From Flammeovirga pectinis (GTDB lineage: Bacteria > Bacteroidota > Bacteroidia > Cytophagales > Flammeovirgaceae): a stretch of 64,000 nucleotides of DNA. Shown here piece after piece: positions 16,799 through 25,580 of this stretch. Position numbers and translations under genes: made by a program. Location: positions 558,001 to 622,000 of the forward strand of contig NZ_CP034563.1 in assembly GCF_003970675.1 (NCBI RefSeq), in the 5' to 3' direction. The notes under the pieces were generated by a model. It ran no database searches and was not told the origin of the DNA. It was given only the letters and a program-made list of their open reading frames with translations. Numbering within the stretch: the first letter of the stretch is position 1; the number at the start of each line of letters is the position of its first letter.

Positions 16799-17821
16799 AT
16801 GAAAGCACTAGTTAAATCAAAAGCCGAAAAAGGCTTGTGGATGGAAGATGTAGCCATTCCAGAAATAGGACCAAATGATGTCTTAATTAAAGTCTCAAAA
16901 TCTTCAATTTGTGGTACAGACTTACACATTTATATGTGGGATCAATGGGCACAAAAAACGATTAGAGTAGGACAAACAATCGGACATGAATATGTAGGTC
17001 ATGTTGCTGCTTTTGGTAGCGAAGTAAAATCGTTTAAAGAAGGCGATAGAGTAACAGGAGAAGGGCACATTGCGTGTAATAGATGCCGAAATTGTCGTCG
17101 TGGTCGTCAGCATATTTGTGAACAAACAATTGGTATTGGAGTAAATACTAACGGATCTTTTGCAGAATATGTAAAAGTACCTGGAGCCAATGTGATGAAA
17201 ATTAATGCACAAATTCCAGATGAAGTGGTGGCTATTATGGACCCTCTAGGAAATGCAACTCATACTGCTTTATCGTTCCCGTTAATTGCAGAAGATGTAC
17301 TAATTACCGGTTCTGGTTTAATTGGTAGTATGGCTATACAAGTAGCAAAATTTGCAGGTGCTCGTCACATTGTTGCTACAGAAATGAACGAGTACAGAGC
17401 AGAACTAGCAAAGAAAATGGGAGCTACAAGAGTGGTAAACCCTGCAAAAGAAAAGCTAGAAGATGTAATGGCAGAATTACACATGAGTGGTTTTGATATT
17501 GGTTTGGAATGTTCGGGTTCTCCTATTGCATTCAATCAATTAATAGATAATATGTACAATTCTGGTAAAGTATCTTTATTGGGAATTTTACCTCAATCTG
17601 CTCAGGTAGATTGGAATAAGATTATTTTTAGAGGGCTTACTCTAAAAGGAATCTATGGTAGAGAAATGTACGAAACTTGGTACCAGATGGAACAAATGCT
17701 TCTTTCTGGTTTAGATATAGCTCCAATAATTACACACCGTTTTGGTATTGATGATTTTCAAAAAGGTTTTGATGTAATGGAAGAAGGAAATTGTGGAAAG
17801 GTTATCTTAAATTGGGATTAG
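16799..17821 (+). CDS. tdh: L-threonine 3-dehydrogenase
   Basis: This 340-residue zinc-dependent medium-chain dehydrogenase is close to the usual 341. It has the catalytic zinc segment [19 protein letters not shown], the structural zinc cysteines [12 protein letters not shown] and a Rossmann motif ([18 protein letters not shown]). It oxidises L-threonine to 2-amino-3-ketobutyrate with NAD. The kbl gene for the next step starts 50 bases downstream, which fixes the specificity within the family. The 243-base upstream spacer holds its promoter, and no riboswitch-like structure was recognised there. Confidence 0.95.
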   Translation: MKALVKSKAEKGLWMEDVAIPEIGPNDVLIKVSKSSICGTDLHIYMWDQWAQKTIRVGQTIGHEYVGHVAAFGSEVKSFKEGDRVTGEGHIACNRCRNCRRGRQHICEQTIGIGVNTNGSFAEYVKVPGANVMKINAQIPDEVVAIMDPLGNATHTALSFPLIAEDVLITGSGLIGSMAIQVAKFAGARHIVATEMNEYRAELAKKMGATRVVNPAKEKLEDVMAELHMSGFDIGLECSGSPIAFNQLIDNMYNSGKVSLLGILPQSAQVDWNKIIFRGLTLKGIYGREMYETWYQMEQMLLSGLDIAPIITHRFGIDDFQKGFDVMEEGNCGKVILNWD

Positions 17822-17871
17822 GTCCTAGTGTAAATCAACTACTGTTTTAATAACACAAAAATAAAAATACG

Positions 17872-19059
17872 ATGAGTAAGAAAATATATGATAGTCTTAA
17901 AGAAGACTTGAAACAGATAAAAGCGGATGGTCTTTATAAAAGTGAGCGTATCATTACAAGTCCTCAAGATGCTGAAATCACTTTAAACACAGGTCAAAAA
18001 GTATTGAACTTTTGTGCAAATAATTACTTAGGACTTTCTAATCACCCTAACTTAATTAAAGCTGCAAAAGATGCGATGGACACTCATGGTTTTGGGATGT
18101 CATCTGTTCGTTTTATTTGTGGAGCAACAGATTTACATAAGAAACTAGAAGAGAAAATTGCCGATTTTTTCGGTACAGAAGATACAATTTTATACGCGGC
18201 TTGTTTTGATGCAAATGGTGGTGTTTTCGAACCATTATTAACAGCAGAAGACGCAATTATTTCTGATACTTTAAACCATGCATCTATTATTGATGGTGTG
18301 CGTTTATGTAAGGCAAAACGTTTCCGTTATGCAACAGCAAACATGGAAGATCTAGAAAAGCAATTGATTGCCGCTCAAGAACAACGTTATAGAATTATTG
18401 TTACAGATGGTGTATTCTCTATGGATGGTCACGTTGCTCCAATGGACGAGGTGGTAAAATTAGCAGAGAAATACGATGCATTGGTAATGGTTGATGAGTG
18501 CCACTCTGCAGGTGTTGTTGGTAAAACGGGAAGAGGTGTAACAGAACACTTTGATATTCGTGGAAAAGTGGATATTATTACGGGTACACTAGGTAAAGCA
18601 TTTGGTGGTGCAATTGGTGGTTTTACAACGGGTAAGAAAGAAGTAATAGAAATGTTACGTCAGCGTTCTAGACCCTATTTATTCTCGAATTCTATTCCTC
18701 CATCTATTGCAGCAGCAGGTATAGAAATGTTCGATATGATGAACACTACCAACGAATTATCGAAGCAATTACATACTAATACTGCTTATTTTAATGAACA
18801 AATGTTAGCCGCTGGTTTTGATATTAAACCTACCGATTCTGCAATTTGTGCTGTAATGTTATATAATGCGGAATTATCGCAACGTTTTGCAGAAAAATTA
18901 TTAGAAAAAGGTATTTACGTGATTGGTTTCTACTTCCCAGTAGTTCCTAAAGAACAAGCACGTATTAGAGTACAACTTTCTGCCGCACATACACAAGCAC
19001 ATCTTGAAAAAGCTGTTGCTGCGTTTACTGAAGTAGGAAAAGACTTAGGCATTATTTAG
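17872..19059 (+). CDS. kbl: Glycine C-acetyltransferase (2-amino-3-ketobutyrate CoA ligase)
   Basis: This 395-residue PLP enzyme is of the alpha-oxoamine synthase family. It shows NFCANNYLGLSNHP, FGMSSVRFICGATD, VDECHSAGVVG and the PLP lysine in TGTLGKAFGGA. It cleaves 2-amino-3-ketobutyrate with CoA to glycine and acetyl-CoA. It pairs with tdh immediately upstream as the two-step threonine degradation pathway. A strong terminator ends the operon. Confidence 0.96.
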   Translation: MSKKIYDSLKEDLKQIKADGLYKSERIITSPQDAEITLNTGQKVLNFCANNYLGLSNHPNLIKAAKDAMDTHGFGMSSVRFICGATDLHKKLEEKIADFFGTEDTILYAACFDANGGVFEPLLTAEDAIISDTLNHASIIDGVRLCKAKRFRYATANMEDLEKQLIAAQEQRYRIIVTDGVFSMDGHVAPMDEVVKLAEKYDALVMVDECHSAGVVGKTGRGVTEHFDIRGKVDIITGTLGKAFGGAIGGFTTGKKEVIEMLRQRSRPYLFSNSIPPSIAAAGIEMFDMMNTTNELSKQLHTNTAYFNEQMLAAGFDIKPTDSAICAVMLYNAELSQRFAEKLLEKGIYVIGFYFPVVPKEQARIRVQLSAAHTQAHLEKAVAAFTEVGKDLGII

Positions 19060-19080
19060 TCTAACAAAATATAAAAAGAA

Positions 19081-19113
19081 AACACCATACAATTCCTGTA
19101 TGGTGTTTTTTTT
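19081..19113 (+). terminator. Intrinsic terminator after tdh-kbl
   Basis: AACACCATACA (19081-19091) pairs perfectly with TGTATGGTGTT (19097-19107), followed by a run of T. Confidence 0.93.
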
Positions 19114-19130
19114 ATGTATTTCTAATTAGA

Positions 19131-19253
19131 TTAAATATCGTCTAACATAGACTGAGCAAAATAATCTAATGTTTCTTTTTTCTCTTTTTTCTGAGATTTC
19201 ACATACCCAATTCCAAAGGCAAATGATATCGTGCTAATTAGTAGTAGTGTCAT
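19131..19253 (-). CDS. Small single-span membrane protein (40 aa)
   Basis: An ATG at 19253 opens a 40-codon frame. A hydrophobic N-terminal helix (LLLISTISFAFGIGYV) is followed by a lysine-rich segment (KSQKKEKKE) and an acidic tail (LDYFAQSMLDDI). The composition is typical of small inner-membrane proteins. No function can be assigned. It is convergent with kbl, which ends 71 bases away. I regard it as probably real because hydrophobic, basic and acidic segments are well ordered in so short a frame. Confidence 0.55.
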   Translation of the reverse strand: MTLLLISTISFAFGIGYVKSQKKEKKETLDYFAQSMLDDI

Positions 19254-19584
19254 AATAATTTAGTTATAGTTGATAAATAATATAGTAGAATAAACGTTTA
19301 AGTTTACCACTATTATTACCCATAAAGTACCTTTTAGTATCCCAAAAGTGTCAAATTTTAAAGGTGAAATACATTATTAGTGATGTAACTCAGTGTGAAA
19401 AGATAAATTATACCTGAAAGAAAGTCCTTAACAATTCTTCTAACTCTTCATGCGTTTTAAAGTATTGTAGTTTATTGAACAAAAGAATTGATTTTTTTCG
19501 ATGTGAGGAAATTGCATAAAAAAAGACACTAACATAGTTTATGTTAGCGTCTCTCAGAAATGTATATATTACTATAATTTTTAG
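19254..19584. other. Spacer; weak reverse-strand coding trace and a terminator
   Basis: No convincing gene is present. On the reverse strand a 37-codon open stretch without a start codon ends at a TAA at 19408-19410 and reads like a protein tail (YFKTHEELEELLRTFF). It may be a remnant. The terminator at 19524-19552 lies in this spacer. Confidence 0.3.
19524..19552 (-). terminator. Intrinsic terminator for the reverse-strand barrel gene
   Basis: Read on the reverse strand, AGACGCTAACATA pairs with TATGTTAGTGTCT (one G-T pair) around a three-base loop. It is followed by seven T residues. Confidence 0.88.
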
Positions 19585-20151
19585 TTAGTCATTACTTCCT
19601 AAGATTACAGCAGTTGTAAGCCCAAGAGTAGAAAGGTGAGTATCAGAACTTAAATCCATTGCTTCCCATTCAAGGCGCAATTCTAATCTTTCAGCAAGAA
19701 TAATTCCTGCACCTACACCCCATAAAAAGCGAGTGTCATTTTCAGTACCTGGTTGTTGAACACCAGAACCAGAATTTTCATATTTTGCCCAAAAAGCACC
19801 AGCCTTAGCAAAACCAAAAATTGGCCCTATCTGAATTTTTCCTCTTAAAGAAACATCCCAACCAGTAATTTTAGATTCATAATCGTATCCTCCATCATTT
19901 GCTTTTACTTTTCCTAGTGAACGATATCCACCCTCGATACCCAAGAATTTCTTTCCAACACCTGCAAAGACTTTCCAAGCAAGTGCATTGTCACTCACAT
20001 TAAAATCACTGCCACTAATATTAGTAAGCTTATGATCAGCAAATGTGTTTCCGATACCACCACCAATCTTAAAAGATTGTGCATTGGCAAATTGAATAGA
20101 TGAGAAAGTACAAAATGAGAACAATAAAATTGGTAATAAGTAGTTTTTCAT
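19585..20151 (-). CDS. Outer-membrane beta-barrel protein
   Basis: This 188-residue protein has a signal peptide (residues 1-24, ending ANAQ). Alternating aromatic and glycine-rich strands follow (FKIGGGIGNTFAD, WKVFAGVGKKFLGIEGGYRSLG, FLWGVGAGIILAERLELRLEWEAMD), typical of small eight-stranded OmpW/OmpA-like barrels. It stands alone between spacers and ends in its own terminator. The ligand or role is unknown. Confidence 0.82.
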   Translation of the reverse strand: MKNYLLPILLFSFCTFSSIQFANAQSFKIGGGIGNTFADHKLTNISGSDFNVSDNALAWKVFAGVGKKFLGIEGGYRSLGKVKANDGGYDYESKITGWDVSLRGKIQIGPIFGFAKAGAFWAKYENSGSGVQQPGTENDTRFLWGVGAGIILAERLELRLEWEAMDLSSDTHLSTLGLTTAVILGSND

Positions 20152-20389
20152 AACTTAAATAGACTTATGTAACAAACATTATATCAGTAAGTTATGGTAT
20201 TGAAGACAAATAAATAAAATTTTAAAAGGTATACTACTATAAAATCTTTTTATTGTTAAACTGTATCTAGTGCTTGGTGTTGTTGGTGCGTTTTTTAGAT
20301 TGATTATTTAAAGTATATATCTAATAGATTGCGTTTCATATTTTTACCTGTAGAATAAGTTTATTGTTAAGGTGAAAATAGCTAACTAA

Positions 20390-21091
20390 TTATTCTCCAA
20401 TAAGAACTTTTTCAAAATCAGCCATAAAGTTAGACAATACAAAAGGGTCTAAATTAGAGTGGTCAAAAGTTATTGAAAGCGGAATAAATGATTGCCCATT
20501 TTGTTCGTAGCGTTTACCAAAATAGAAAAAAGGACGAGCAGAATCTAATGCTGACGTATGCAATTGGAAACTTGTAAATTGCAGATTTGGGAGATTACCA
20601 ATAAAATGTGCAGAAGCCCAAACAGTAGGGGGTAGTGGTGCAAAATCTCCTTCCTTATCAAAGGCTTGTTTTATCTTTGTTCTGTAATTAGCAATAAAAT
20701 CTTCTATGCTAGAATGAGCAGGATTTTCGACTAAAATTTCAGTAAAACGCTTGTCGCCACCAACAGCAACAGGACAGAAAACAGGTAGATTATCAAAAAT
20801 ATACCACTCACCCTCAATCATTCTATACCTAAAATAGGGGTGTTCTTTCATTGCTTGTACTAAACACCACATTAAGTAGCTACTAAAAGAAGCACCATCA
20901 ATTTTCTTAATAGTGGCCGCATAATAGTCTAGTCCTTTGGTTACATCTAACTGTAAAGTCATCTGTAAATTTGGTTCTCTAACAATATTCTTGTCATGAA
21001 AAAAGTTTAACGACCATTGTTCATAAGAACTAACATCAGTCATTTCTAATTTCTTACCATCAAACTTTTCTAGCAGCGTACTTAAATCCAT
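20390..21091 (-). CDS. CatA-like acetyltransferase-fold protein
   Basis: This 233-residue protein resembles trimeric chloramphenicol acetyltransferases along its length (FSSYLMWCLVQAMKEHPYFRYRM, PPTVWASAHFIGNLP, FIPLSITFDHSNLDPF). The usual HHAVCDG active-site box is changed to DHSNLDP. Catalytic His211 and the structural Asp215 are kept, but the rest of the box differs. It could acetylate some other substrate, and drug resistance should not be assumed. It lies 98 bases after the YecH-like gene on the same strand. Confidence 0.75.
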   Translation of the reverse strand: MDLSTLLEKFDGKKLEMTDVSSYEQWSLNFFHDKNIVREPNLQMTLQLDVTKGLDYYAATIKKIDGASFSSYLMWCLVQAMKEHPYFRYRMIEGEWYIFDNLPVFCPVAVGGDKRFTEILVENPAHSSIEDFIANYRTKIKQAFDKEGDFAPLPPTVWASAHFIGNLPNLQFTSFQLHTSALDSARPFFYFGKRYEQNGQSFIPLSITFDHSNLDPFVLSNFMADFEKVLIGE

Positions 21092-21189
21092 ATATCAAAA
21101 ATGTTTAGACGCAAAAATAGCATCCCAAATCGTGAAAACGTCTGCAGATGCTACTTTTTATGTATTTCTTTACTCTTATTAAGAATAGA

Positions 21190-21444
21190 TTATCTCGTAT
21201 GAGAATCGCACATCTTCATTGTAGGGTGTACTTCTACCATTCCATTATCATTTACAAATACTTTACTTCTTTCCATTAAGAACGGAAGTGTTTCTTCTTT
21301 AGGAAAAGGAACTCCAGAACAAGCTGTGAAATGAATATCTTCTCCCCATTTATTAGAGATTGCATCCATTAAAGTAGCTGGTGTAAAAACAGCATCATTA
21401 TCTTGTACTAAAAAGATTACCTCGTGAACGTGTGTCGTATTCAT
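21190..21444 (-). CDS. YecH-like DUF2492 probable metal-binding protein
   Basis: I use the ATG at 21444, which gives 84 residues starting MNTTHVHEV. This matches the YecH/DUF2492 family, where the conserved HxHEV start, a central ACSG cysteine segment and a C-terminal KMCDSH motif are thought to bind metal. An in-frame ATG at 21483 would add an unrelated 13-residue leader. It is small and cytoplasmic, and its biochemical role is undefined. It is divergent from the gene at 21626. Confidence 0.8.
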   Translation of the reverse strand: MNTTHVHEVIFLVQDNDAVFTPATLMDAISNKWGEDIHFTACSGVPFPKEETLPFLMERSKVFVNDNGMVEVHPTMKMCDSHTR

Positions 21445-21625
21445 AGAAAAACAGTTTATTTCATTTTTTAATTTGATAATCAAATATAATAAAAGATAAA
21501 TTAGTCTTTTATTATGTTTAACTTTATTAATAATTAAAATATAGATACATACATGTTTTAATATCTTTTAATTTCTAATATCATCTCTAACTTTGTTTCA
21601 ATTTTAATAAACGATACATTAAAGC

Positions 21626-22153
21626 ATGAGTAATTATAAAATTGTAAGGATTTCTACAGCAGAACGTGCTATGTCGGAATATCCAATAATGGAGGTAGAA
21701 GAAGTTGGAGAAAAGGACGGTGAATTTATAGTTTCTAATAAAGACAATTGCGTAGACGAAGACCTAGATGATGAATTATTGATCTTTAAAGAGTCTACAA
21801 CTTTATTGGGAAGATTTGTTTGTGGGTACGAAGAGGAAGACCCTTCACTAATGCTGATTACAAACGAGGAATACCAACAAATTATGATTTCTGTGGGACA
21901 ATTTATTTTATCGCACCCTTTAATTAAAAATGGTGTAATTGATTTAAATGTGATCTACGAAGGTAAATCAAAATATTATAGTGAGAACTTTTTTAGCCTA
22001 ACTTTAGAAGAAGCAGAAAAAGTAATAAAATGGGCTTTTGATAATAGTTTTGATTATGAAACTTTTCTGAAGTTCACTTATAACTATTTAAAAAGAACGT
22101 TAAACGCATACAGCGGTAACCTAAATGATATCTTCAAAATAGAAGAAGCATAA
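21626..22153 (+). CDS. Hypothetical acidic cytoplasmic protein (175 aa)
   Basis: This protein has no signal peptide or membrane segment and no family I recognise. It is rich in Asp and Glu near residues 25-75 (EVEEVGEKDGEF, DEDLDDELL). The C-terminal half is helical (LTLEEAEKVIKWAFDN, LKFTYNYLKRTLNAYSGNL). The frame is uninterrupted, starts near a divergent spacer and ends just before a strong bidirectional terminator, which supports it being a real gene. Confidence 0.7.
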   Translation: MSNYKIVRISTAERAMSEYPIMEVEEVGEKDGEFIVSNKDNCVDEDLDDELLIFKESTTLLGRFVCGYEEEDPSLMLITNEEYQQIMISVGQFILSHPLIKNGVIDLNVIYEGKSKYYSENFFSLTLEEAEKVIKWAFDNSFDYETFLKFTYNYLKRTLNAYSGNLNDIFKIEEA

Positions 22154-22163
22154 AAAATAAAAC

Positions 22164-22200
22164 CCTCTCTTTAAAGTGTTTGAATTACTTTAAAGAGAGG
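22164..22200. terminator. Bidirectional terminator between convergent genes
   Basis: CCTCTCTTTAAAGT (22164-22177) pairs perfectly with ACTTTAAAGAGAGG (22187-22200). T-rich flanks on one side and A-rich on the other would serve both the 21626 gene and the reverse GH5 gene. Confidence 0.9.
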
Positions 22201-22208
22201 ATTTTGTC

Positions 22209-23963
22209 TTATTTATTGAATTTAAAATCTAGAAGGTTCACATTGCCTTTTATGATTTTAAATTTCACTTTCACTTCTCCACTCGGTAAAGCTACTTTTT
22301 TAATTGATGTAGTTGTGTACTTTTCAGAATTACCTGTTTTTGCTAATGTTATATTTTCAACAACAATTTTATCATTAACTATAAGCTGAAGAATACCCTC
22401 ATTTTCTTTGGCTGACGCTTGAATTTCTAACGTATATTTACCCTTTTTTGCTACATTAAAAGTGTATTGCATCCATTCCTCTTCTTCGATCCAACTTATA
22501 ATAGGCTGCTTATTAAATTCTGTGATATCAACACCATCATTGCGGTAGAATTTACCATTATTCCAAATCATCCAATCTCCACCATTATCAATATGATAAT
22601 CAGCCGAAATTTTGTCGTAATAAGCGTAACCATCTCTACCTAAATCGTAATCTGCAAAAAGAATTGGTGCATTGGTGGTATGTACTTTAAAAGGTTTTGT
22701 AGTGTAATTATCTAACTGCCCCGTCATCGCATAAATAACATCAGGAGCAATTACACAATTCTCAGTTTTATGAGATTCTGCATAATCGATTACGGCTGCA
22801 AAAGTCTCTTCTTTAGACAAAGGAGCTTTGTTTTCCCAAGATGTAATTAAAGCAGAATAAGATGCAGGAGTTACTACTTTTAAAATGTTGTTTGTTCGGC
22901 TCTTTTTTACAGGCCACCAAGACCATCCAATTTTATTTTTTTCATAAAGCATTATGCTATCAGAAAACCATGTATTAGAATTTTCTCCACTTTCACTCAT
23001 CCAAAGCGGTAAACCATATTCTTCTCTCATTTTTAACCAACCATTCAATACATCACTATTATTGTTATTCCAATATTTATGGAAAGTGATAACCATATTA
23101 TCGTCAGCATCTTTCAACGAATGTTTACTTAGAGATTCGTAATTGTTACCCCAGCAATTACCAGAAATAAATACAATATGGTTTTTATCTACCGTTCTTA
23201 CTGCATTTATTAAACGCTCATGTAGCTCCCAAATAGGGTCGTTATTATCACAGCCACAACCATTAGGAGACGACTTTTCTGTAAATCCCCAGTTTGGTTC
23301 GTTAAATAGATCGTAACCAGCAATCCATGGAGAATCTTTGTATCTATCAGCAAGTTTAATCCATAAATTCTCTAGCTTCTTTTTGTTGTCTTCACTTTCC
23401 CAAAGAGATGGTAATTCAGTATCATAATCAGAGATATTGGCATCTCTACCTTGTCCGCCAGGAGCACCGTGCATATCTAAAATCAAGTACATTTCATTTT
23501 GAGCACACCAAGACAAAAGGCTGTCTGTAACTTCAAAACCTTTATTTATCCAAGTAGTTGTCAGTTCACCATTTGCTAAGGTATCTTCTTCTTCAATTGG
23601 TAAAGTGAACCATTTGTAATGCAATGCAACACGTACAGAATTAAATCCCCATGCTTTCATTGAGTCTAAATCAGTTTTTCTGAAATGGTTCTCAATCCAA
23701 GTATCGTAGAATTTATCTGTATTTTCTTGTCCCATTGTTTCAACTAATTTATCGTGAAATTGGGTGTGTGTATTTACTCCAGCACTGGTAGATTGCATCA
23801 TGTATCCTTCTTGAATGAGCCAGTTTCCTGTACCTATTCCTCTAAGAATATATTCTCCATCATCATTTATAATCTTTGTACCATCAGTACGTAAAAAACC
23901 TTGTGAAAATGCACTTACTGATAGCAGTAAGCAAAAAGAAAGTAATTGTAATTTTTTAATCAT
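22209..23963 (-). CDS. GH5 family glycoside hydrolase with C-terminal binding domain
   Basis: This 584-residue secreted protein has its signal peptide at residues 1-20. The TIM-barrel shows LRGIGTGNWL, FNSVRVALHYKW, YLILDMHGAPGGQG, the acid/base Glu222 in DLFNEPNW and the likely nucleophile Glu324 in WMSESGEN. Residues about 440-584 form a beta-sandwich resembling CBM6-type modules (WMQYTFNVAKKGKYTLEIQ, VKVKFKIIKGNVNLLDF). It should cleave beta-linked polysaccharide, but the subfamily and substrate are not clear from sequence. Its start overlaps the end of the upstream GH109-like gene by eight bases, so the two are one operon. Confidence 0.92.
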   Translation of the reverse strand: MIKKLQLLSFCLLLSVSAFSQGFLRTDGTKIINDDGEYILRGIGTGNWLIQEGYMMQSTSAGVNTHTQFHDKLVETMGQENTDKFYDTWIENHFRKTDLDSMKAWGFNSVRVALHYKWFTLPIEEEDTLANGELTTTWINKGFEVTDSLLSWCAQNEMYLILDMHGAPGGQGRDANISDYDTELPSLWESEDNKKKLENLWIKLADRYKDSPWIAGYDLFNEPNWGFTEKSSPNGCGCDNNDPIWELHERLINAVRTVDKNHIVFISGNCWGNNYESLSKHSLKDADDNMVITFHKYWNNNNSDVLNGWLKMREEYGLPLWMSESGENSNTWFSDSIMLYEKNKIGWSWWPVKKSRTNNILKVVTPASYSALITSWENKAPLSKEETFAAVIDYAESHKTENCVIAPDVIYAMTGQLDNYTTKPFKVHTTNAPILFADYDLGRDGYAYYDKISADYHIDNGGDWMIWNNGKFYRNDGVDITEFNKQPIISWIEEEEWMQYTFNVAKKGKYTLEIQASAKENEGILQLIVNDKIVVENITLAKTGNSEKYTTTSIKKVALPSGEVKVKFKIIKGNVNLLDFKFNK

Positions 23964-25197
23964 TATTTTTAGAAGTTACTGTTGTTGTAAGTTTTTTATT
24001 TTCCCAATTTCCATCTGTAAAATCAGGAAAAGGAATTGTTTTATTATTTTGGTTGATAGATAATTCTGATAACGGAGAAATTGCTAACCAAGTCAACATA
24101 TCATAAAGATCGTATTTTGGTTTTCTTTTTTCAATTGTTGCTGAAATAAATTCATCCAAGACAAAATAATCCATTTGATGCCTAGCTGTTTTTGCTGCTT
24201 TATACTGTCCTTTTTTCCAGCAAGTAGCATCATAAGCATTAAACACTTGATAGGGTTTTTCTATCCACTCATCTGCTACACATTTATCTTGAAGGTGTAA
24301 ATGATTGCCATGCTCCTGAATCCAGATACCTTTAGTTCCCTGTACCCTAAAACCGAGTGAATAAGGGCGAGGTAAGTTGGTGTTATGTGTAAGGACAATT
24401 GTTTCTCCATTGGCGGTAGTTAAGGTACTTGTTACTACATCGCCTAAGGTATATTTATCTTTTGCATTCGGGTGATTAACTCCTTTATTTTGTTCAACAT
24501 AACTTTTAAGTCCAACAGCTTTAGTAGCATGCGACACAATAGAGGTAAACCGATTGCCTTTATTAATTTTTAATAACGAGGCTATAGGACCTATGCCATG
24601 TGTTGGATATAAATCTCCATTTCTAAATGTAGAATGATGTGTTCTCCAAGAAGCCTCTCCTTCAACCCCGTCACCATAATTCATATTTTCATCAAACTTA
24701 ACGGTCCTAAGATCATGTTCATACCCTCCTCTACAATGTATTAGTTCACCAAAAAGCCCTTGATCAATCATGTTCTGAACAGCCATTACATCTCTATGGA
24801 AACACGTATTTTCTAAAATCATACACGTAGCTCCACTATTCTCTTGTGTTGCTTTCAAAGCATATAACAACTCCATATTTTGAGCACTAGCCGCTTCTAT
24901 TCCAACATAAATAGGAAAACGAAGAACATATTTAGCTACCTCAGGGAATACATCCCAAGGGACAGAAATAATTACAGCATCAAGAACTATTTCTTTAAAC
25001 AATAGCGGGTAATCACTTTTGTAGAAGATCGGTAGTTTTTTATTGTATTTAGCAAATAAGGCAATTGCTTTTTCTTGATTTATTAAAGAGGGTTCTATAA
25101 CTACCTCAATAGCTACATCTTCTCTTTGTAAGCAATTTTCTAAGTGAATACTACCTCTATAACCGGCTCCTATTATCCCTAATTTTATTGTATTCAT
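23956..25197 (-). CDS. GH109-like Gfo/Idh/MocA protein without signal peptide
   Basis: This 413-residue protein has an N-terminal NAD-binding Rossmann fold (KLGIIGAGYRGSIHLENC). It carries GH109 signatures such as CMILENTCFHRDVMAVQNM, GYEHDLRTVKF, RNGDLYPTHGIGPIA and LPRPYSLGFRVQGTKG. GH109 enzymes remove alpha-linked N-acetylgalactosamine by an NAD-dependent redox mechanism. No export signal is visible, so it probably acts in the cytoplasm, unlike the Tat-tagged paralogue divergent from it at 25581. It is co-transcribed with the GH5 gene (eight-base overlap). Another reaction of the Gfo/Idh/MocA superfamily remains possible. Confidence 0.85.
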   Translation of the reverse strand: MNTIKLGIIGAGYRGSIHLENCLQREDVAIEVVIEPSLINQEKAIALFAKYNKKLPIFYKSDYPLLFKEIVLDAVIISVPWDVFPEVAKYVLRFPIYVGIEAASAQNMELLYALKATQENSGATCMILENTCFHRDVMAVQNMIDQGLFGELIHCRGGYEHDLRTVKFDENMNYGDGVEGEASWRTHHSTFRNGDLYPTHGIGPIASLLKINKGNRFTSIVSHATKAVGLKSYVEQNKGVNHPNAKDKYTLGDVVTSTLTTANGETIVLTHNTNLPRPYSLGFRVQGTKGIWIQEHGNHLHLQDKCVADEWIEKPYQVFNAYDATCWKKGQYKAAKTARHQMDYFVLDEFISATIEKRKPKYDLYDMLTWLAISPLSELSINQNNKTIPFPDFTDGNWENKKLTTTVTSKNND

Positions 25198-25580
25198 TTA
25201 TAGTTTTTAAAAAATTGATGCTGATGTTATGTTCAGTGCTTAATAGATAATGTTTGTTATTAATAAGTATCAATTAACAATTTTATTTAAAGAGTTTAAT
25301 TGATATGGAGGGTATTTACTTCTATTATTGCAGATACAATTTAGAGTTATCATTTTTTAATTTTAATGATTAAACCTCAAAATTTAATTTATTTAACATA
25401 TTTAAATGTATTTTTTTACTCTTAGTGATTAAATAAATCATTTAAATTATTAATATTGTTATTATAAATAATAAAAAATATAAATTAAATATTCAAGATT
25501 ATTTATACAACATATTACTCGGTTAGACTTAATAAAAACTGATCGCAAACCTAACTTACTTTTAATCAATACAACATATC
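25198..25580. promoter_or_regulatory. Divergent spacer between the two GH109 genes
   Basis: This 383-base AT-rich spacer must contain both promoters. I see no open frame and no repeat or operator that I can defend. Confidence 0.4.

Noticed and set aside
19408-19520. Reverse-strand protein-like tail of 37 codons
   Set aside because: It has no start and is short enough to be chance. I mention it only within the spacer entry.
20390-21091. Chloramphenicol resistance gene
   Set aside because: The fold matches, but the active-site box is too divergent to claim the drug as substrate.
25198-25580. Promoter boxes in the GH109 divergent spacer
   Set aside because: Many near-matches to a TAnnTTTG-type box exist in such AT-rich DNA, and none has a convincing -33 partner.
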